Positions 5,446-7,173 of a DNA stretch of 7,173 nucleotides are shown piece by piece. How positions within the stretch are numbered: position 1 is the stretch's first letter; each line of letters begins with the position of its first letter. The notes beneath the pieces were generated by a model. The model was not told where the DNA came from, did not search any database, and saw only the letters and a program-made list of their open reading frames with translations. The translations under genes were made by a program, and so were the position numbers. Source of the stretch: Candidatus Kaiserbacteria bacterium (GTDB lineage: Bacteria; Patescibacteria; Paceibacteria; UBA9973; UBA2100). Location of the stretch: contig NVTG01000065.1 in NCBI GenBank assembly GCA_002401495.1, forward strand, positions 1 through 7,173, given 5' to 3'.

Positions 5446-6186
5446 ATGGAATTTTTTACACTTGTACCTCTAGCTATTGGAATCGCATTCGCTGTAATTC
5501 GACAAGTTAACCAATACGAACGAGGTGTTATGTTCACAATGGGTAAGTTTACTGGAATTAAACAACCAGGATGGAGAATAGTAATTCCTGTTTTTCAAAG
5601 CATGATGAAGGTAGACATGCGAACAAAAGCGGTTGATGTTCCTCAACAACAAGCTATTACAAAAGACAACATCGCAGTTGGAGTTAACGCTGTTATCTAC
5701 TACAAGGTAAGTGATGCTTCTAACGCAATATTGAAAGTTGAAGATTTCTTCTTTGCAGTAAGTCAGTTAGCACAAACGACTATGCGTAATGCTGTTGGTG
5801 AAGTTGAACTTGATGAACTTCTTTCAGGAAGAGAAAAGATTTCAGAAAAGATTCGATCAGTAGTAGACGTTGCCAGCGATGACTGGGGGATTAAAGTACA
5901 AAACGTTGAGCTTAAAGATATTATCCTTCCTGAGAACATGGAACGAACAATTGCAAAACAAGCTGAAGCTGAGCGTGAGAAGCGTGCGGTTATCATTAAG
6001 GCTGAAGGAGAAGTAATTTCAGCTGATAACATGGCAAAGGCAGCTAACGTACTCTCATCAGCACCCGGTGCACTACACCTTAGAACATTGCAGTCACTTA
6101 ACGATCTTTCTTCAGATCAGAGCAACACAGTAGTGTTTGCAATGCCTATAGAGGTCTTGAGAGCGTTTGAGAAGTTCGGGAAATAA
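5446..6186 (+). CDS. Slipin / stomatin-like SPFH (band 7) membrane protein
   Basis: This 246-residue protein of the stomatin-prohibitin-flotillin-HflC/K family forms large ring or cage oligomers that organise membrane domains and regulate proteases. An N-terminal membrane segment (about 1-18) is followed directly by the SPFH domain: VNQYERGVMFTMGKF, QPGWRIVIPVFQ, the MRTKAVDVPQQQAITKDN strand region and AVIYYKVSD. The stretch about 150-180 (WGIKVQNVELKDIILPE) leads into the charged helix with the signature KQAEAEREKRAVIIKAEGE, a coiled coil used for oligomerisation. Length matches bacterial slipins. I chose ATG 5446 over 5419 because the longer version would overlap the end of the exonuclease gene and would contain the promoter-like AT run. 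The usual NfeD partner is not adjacent. CtpA, another envelope protease-related factor, lies nearby, but a link is only speculation. Confidence 0.93.
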   Translation: MEFFTLVPLAIGIAFAVIRQVNQYERGVMFTMGKFTGIKQPGWRIVIPVFQSMMKVDMRTKAVDVPQQQAITKDNIAVGVNAVIYYKVSDASNAILKVEDFFFAVSQLAQTTMRNAVGEVELDELLSGREKISEKIRSVVDVASDDWGIKVQNVELKDIILPENMERTIAKQAEAEREKRAVIIKAEGEVISADNMAKAANVLSSAPGALHLRTLQSLNDLSSDQSNTVVFAMPIEVLRAFEKFGK

Positions 6187-6203
6187 GTTGGACACATAAG
6201 TTT

Positions 6204-6232
6204 AAAAGCGCACCTTGAATGAGGTGCGTTTT
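6204..6232. terminator. Hairpin of leader copy 1, terminator-like
   Basis: CGCACCT (6209-6215) pairs with AGGTGCG (6222-6228) around TGAATG; a G-T wobble and three A-T pairs extend the stem, with a T4 run on the 3' side. It lies 18 bases after the slipin stop, so it fits an intrinsic terminator. Because it also recurs before the next gene, it may instead or in addition be a 5' control element. Confidence 0.7.
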
Positions 6233-6256
6233 GGGTGTAGAACTATAGTAGGCAAT

Positions 6257-6262
6257 AGGGAG
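6257..6262 (+). promoter_or_regulatory. Shine-Dalgarno site of the first secreted-protein gene
   Basis: AGGGAG followed by seven bases and the ATG at 6270. It is a strong site in a window whose core genes lack one, and it fixes the start codon. Confidence 0.8.
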
Positions 6263-6269
6263 AAAGCAA

Positions 6270-6674
6270 ATGAAAAAAGGCCTACTAATCATGCTTTTAA
6301 GTTTTTTGGGGACAGGCGCGTATTCATACGGCATTGCGCCGTTGAAGGAGCCGCCTCCAGAGATAGTCCCGCATGAGGGACATATCGGGTACATCTCTGA
6401 TGTTCCAGCGTGTAAAGTTGAGTATCATTCTAGATCTATACTCGAAAACCATCTGAATCTAGGGTTTTACTCCGCAAGAGCACTGCTCAATATGCTCATT
6501 CTTAAAGAGTCTTGCAAGTATGTAGAAGGTAGTGCTTACGTAAGTAGAATTTTCTTCTCAATAAATATTTCAGTTCCCGACTATGCTTCACCTTTGACGC
6601 TCTTTCTGGTTCGTATGATTGTGGACGAGGAAGAGTGGTTCGGTATTTTAGGAGCTTGGCAATTCCAAAAATAA
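6270..6674 (+). CDS. Small secreted protein with two cysteines, function unknown (first of tandem pair)
   Basis: I do not recognise the family. The 134-residue protein starts MKKGLLIMLLSFLGTGAYS, a typical Sec signal peptide with cleavage likely after AYS near residue 19-20; the residue after is not Cys, so it is not an evident lipoprotein. The mature part begins proline-rich (KEPPPEIVPHEG), then has two cysteines 34 positions apart (ACKVEY and ESCKYVE), which could form a disulfide outside the cell. The motif YVSRI follows the second cysteine, then hydrophobic beta-like stretches, and the end EWFGILGAWQFQK. The downstream gene encodes a protein with the same order of features, suggesting distant paralogy. 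It has a strong Shine-Dalgarno site and a hairpin-bearing leader, and is followed by its own terminator. Confidence 0.8.
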   Translation: MKKGLLIMLLSFLGTGAYSYGIAPLKEPPPEIVPHEGHIGYISDVPACKVEYHSRSILENHLNLGFYSARALLNMLILKESCKYVEGSAYVSRIFFSINISVPDYASPLTLFLVRMIVDEEEWFGILGAWQFQK

Positions 6675-6676
6675 GT

Positions 6677-6704
6677 CGTCGACAGAGAAATCTGTCGGCG
6701 GTTT
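6677..6704 (+). terminator. Hairpin with GAAA tetraloop after the first secreted-protein gene
   Basis: CGTCGACAG (6677-6685) pairs with CTGTCGGCG (6692-6700), with one G-T wobble; an inner A-T pair closes a GAAA loop of GNRA type. A short T3 run and an AT-rich stretch follow. It begins three bases after the stop codon. The weak T-tract makes it a modest intrinsic terminator. Confidence 0.65.
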
Positions 6705-6727
6705 AATAATTACGACACATAAGTTTA

Positions 6728-6755
6728 AAAACGCACCTTGAATGAGGTGCGTTTT
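6728..6755. terminator. Hairpin of leader copy 2, terminator-like
   Basis: AAAACGCACCT (6728-6738) pairs perfectly over 11 bases with AGGTGCGTTTT (6745-6755) around TGAATG. A-tract and T-tract flank the GC part, so it could terminate on either strand. It lies only 27 bases after another terminator-like hairpin and 39 bases before the next start codon. Confidence 0.7.
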
Positions 6756-6781
6756 GGGTGTAGAAATAGGGTAGGTAATAG

Positions 6782-6787
6782 AAAGGG
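6782..6787 (+). promoter_or_regulatory. Shine-Dalgarno site of the second secreted-protein gene
   Basis: AAAGGG followed by seven bases and the ATG at 6795, the same spacing as at 6257-6262. It fixes the start codon. Confidence 0.75.
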
Positions 6788-6794
6788 TAGAACC

Positions 6795-7173
6795 ATGATA
6801 CGACTAATAAAGATCGCATTTTTTCTTTCCTTCCTGGGTGTTCCAGGCATGGCAGAAGAAGGTGTTACTGTACCCATGCGCGTGCTCGGAGAATTCAACT
6901 GGTGCGAGTCGCAATTCGACGGCGAGCTTATAATGGACGCACGCAAAGCTGGGAGCACAACTCGTAAATGGACTCTGGAGGCAAATTGTTTGATTGCTGC
7001 ACCGGATGAAGGGCCAATGTACATCTATGTAACGCGCATTGTGCGAGTAGACGATTGGTGTCTAGGAAGTGAAGGAGACATCCGCGAGGAGGTGGTCTTG
7101 GTTGAGTTTAAGAGAGGTTCCGGAATCTTGTATTACGGTACGTTTCCGGCTCACTTAGCTCCAGAAGATCAAT
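6795..7173 (+). CDS. Small secreted protein with three visible cysteines, cut by window edge (second of tandem pair)
   Basis: I do not recognise the family. I translated 126 codons without a stop before the right edge. MIRLIKIAFFLSFLGVPGMA is a Sec signal peptide with likely cleavage after GMA near residue 20; the next residues are EEG, so no lipobox. The mature part has cysteines in FNWCES, EANCLI and DDWCLG. YVTRI follows the second cysteine and RGSGILYYGTF comes near the visible end; these parallel YVSRI and FGILGAW of the preceding protein, so I infer distant paralogy. Base composition differs: 6841-7080 is about 51% GC by hand count, against about 40% in a sampled line of the slipin gene, and codons such as CGC, GTG and GAC are frequent. 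This may mean recent transfer or a different expression class. Confidence 0.75.
   Translation, partial: MIRLIKIAFFLSFLGVPGMAEEGVTVPMRVLGEFNWCESQFDGELIMDARKAGSTTRKWTLEANCLIAAPDEGPMYIYVTRIVRVDDWCLGSEGDIREEVVLVEFKRGSGILYYGTFPAHLAPEDQ

Larger units (their letters stand above)
6191..6269 (+). repeat. Repeated leader, copy 1 (upstream of the first secreted-protein gene)
   Basis: The 52 bases 6191-6242 are identical to 6714-6765 except for one base (G at 6208, A at 6731). The following 27 bases to the ATG are more loosely similar (both contain ATAG, TAGG and AATAG before the Shine-Dalgarno site). The block holds a hairpin (6204-6232), outer ACAC/GTGT arms that can pair, a -10-like TATAGT (6244-6249), and AGGGAG (6257-6262) seven bases from the start codon. 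Confidence 0.9.
6714..6794 (+). repeat. Repeated leader, copy 2 (upstream of the second secreted-protein gene)
   Basis: The first 52 bases match copy 1 at 51 positions and lie 523 bases downstream of it. Similarity continues more loosely for 29 bases to the ATG, where copy 2 is two bases longer. The -10-like TATAGT of copy 1 is degraded here (TAGGGT), while the Shine-Dalgarno spacing is kept. Confidence 0.9.

Noticed and set aside
6187..6269. Integron attC-like site: GTTGGAC at 6187-6193 fits GTTRRRY, and a hairpin element precedes each small gene.
   Set aside because: The GTTRRRY match lies outside the repeat and is absent at copy 2 (TACGACA), and no matching RYYYAAC partner or integrase is visible. 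The repeat also lies upstream, next to the Shine-Dalgarno site, rather than behaving as a cassette end.
6725..7024. A 99-codon minus-strand frame opposite the second secreted-protein gene.
   Set aside because: The plus-strand gene has a signal peptide, a Shine-Dalgarno site and a shared leader; the minus-strand product has no recognisable features.
1..7173. Recoding of TGA (as glycine or tryptophan), as in some candidate phyla.
   Set aside because: All visible genes read through in the standard bacterial code without in-frame TGA. That no gene here ends in TGA is noted, but nine stops are too few to interpret.
1..7173. CRISPR array, tRNA or rRNA genes, or insertion sequence.
   Set aside because: I saw no regularly spaced direct repeats, cloverleaf sequence, transposase-like frame or terminal inverted repeats. 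The only long direct repeat is the pair at 6191 and 6714.

Overview
The window looks like a piece of chromosome from a Patescibacteria (Candidate Phyla Radiation) bacterium, most likely a parcubacterial lineage. The reasons are the family character of several proteins (the cysteinyl-tRNA synthetase type, the small membrane-tethered Ada-like zinc-domain protein, the S41 peptidase and the stand-alone slipin), the compact layout, an AT-rich core (about 40% GC in a sampled line) and housekeeping genes without Shine-Dalgarno sites. This assignment is recognition from family knowledge and was not tested by a search. All nine genes with a visible stop end in TAA or TAG, and no gene needs TGA to be read as an amino acid, so nothing points to the recoded Gracilibacteria/Absconditabacteria code.

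Layout. At 1-2143 on the minus strand lie corA (Mg2+/Co2+ channel family) and then cysS, which runs off the left edge. At 2220-3920 on the plus strand lie ctpA (S41 C-terminal processing peptidase) and rplI (bL9), closed by a very strong bidirectional terminator at 3922-3954. At 3960-4422 on the minus strand lie rpmA (bL27), its terminator, and a small gene for a 32-residue membrane protein that uses the other face of the shared terminator. From 4446 on the plus strand come an Ada-like zinc-domain membrane protein, a DEDDh-type exonuclease domain protein and a slipin/SPFH protein. From 6187 to the right edge the character changes: two small secreted proteins, each preceded by a nearly identical 52-base hairpin-bearing leader and a clear Shine-Dalgarno site.

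The core genes serve translation (CysRS, bL9, bL27), ion homeostasis (CorA), envelope proteolysis and membrane organisation (CtpA, slipin) and nucleic-acid processing. No single pathway links them.

Two patterns stand out. First, cysS, corA, ctpA, the exonuclease gene and probably the slipin gene carry a -10-like hexamer 6-7 bases before the ATG, which predicts transcripts starting at or next to the start codon (leaderless mRNAs). The two secreted-protein genes and the 32-residue gene instead have a purine-rich Shine-Dalgarno site exactly 7 bases before the ATG. Second, the repeated hairpin leader plus divergent secreted proteins at the right end looks like a tandem, diversifying gene family whose 5' control region is far better conserved than its coding part. 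This is the best candidate here for something undescribed.
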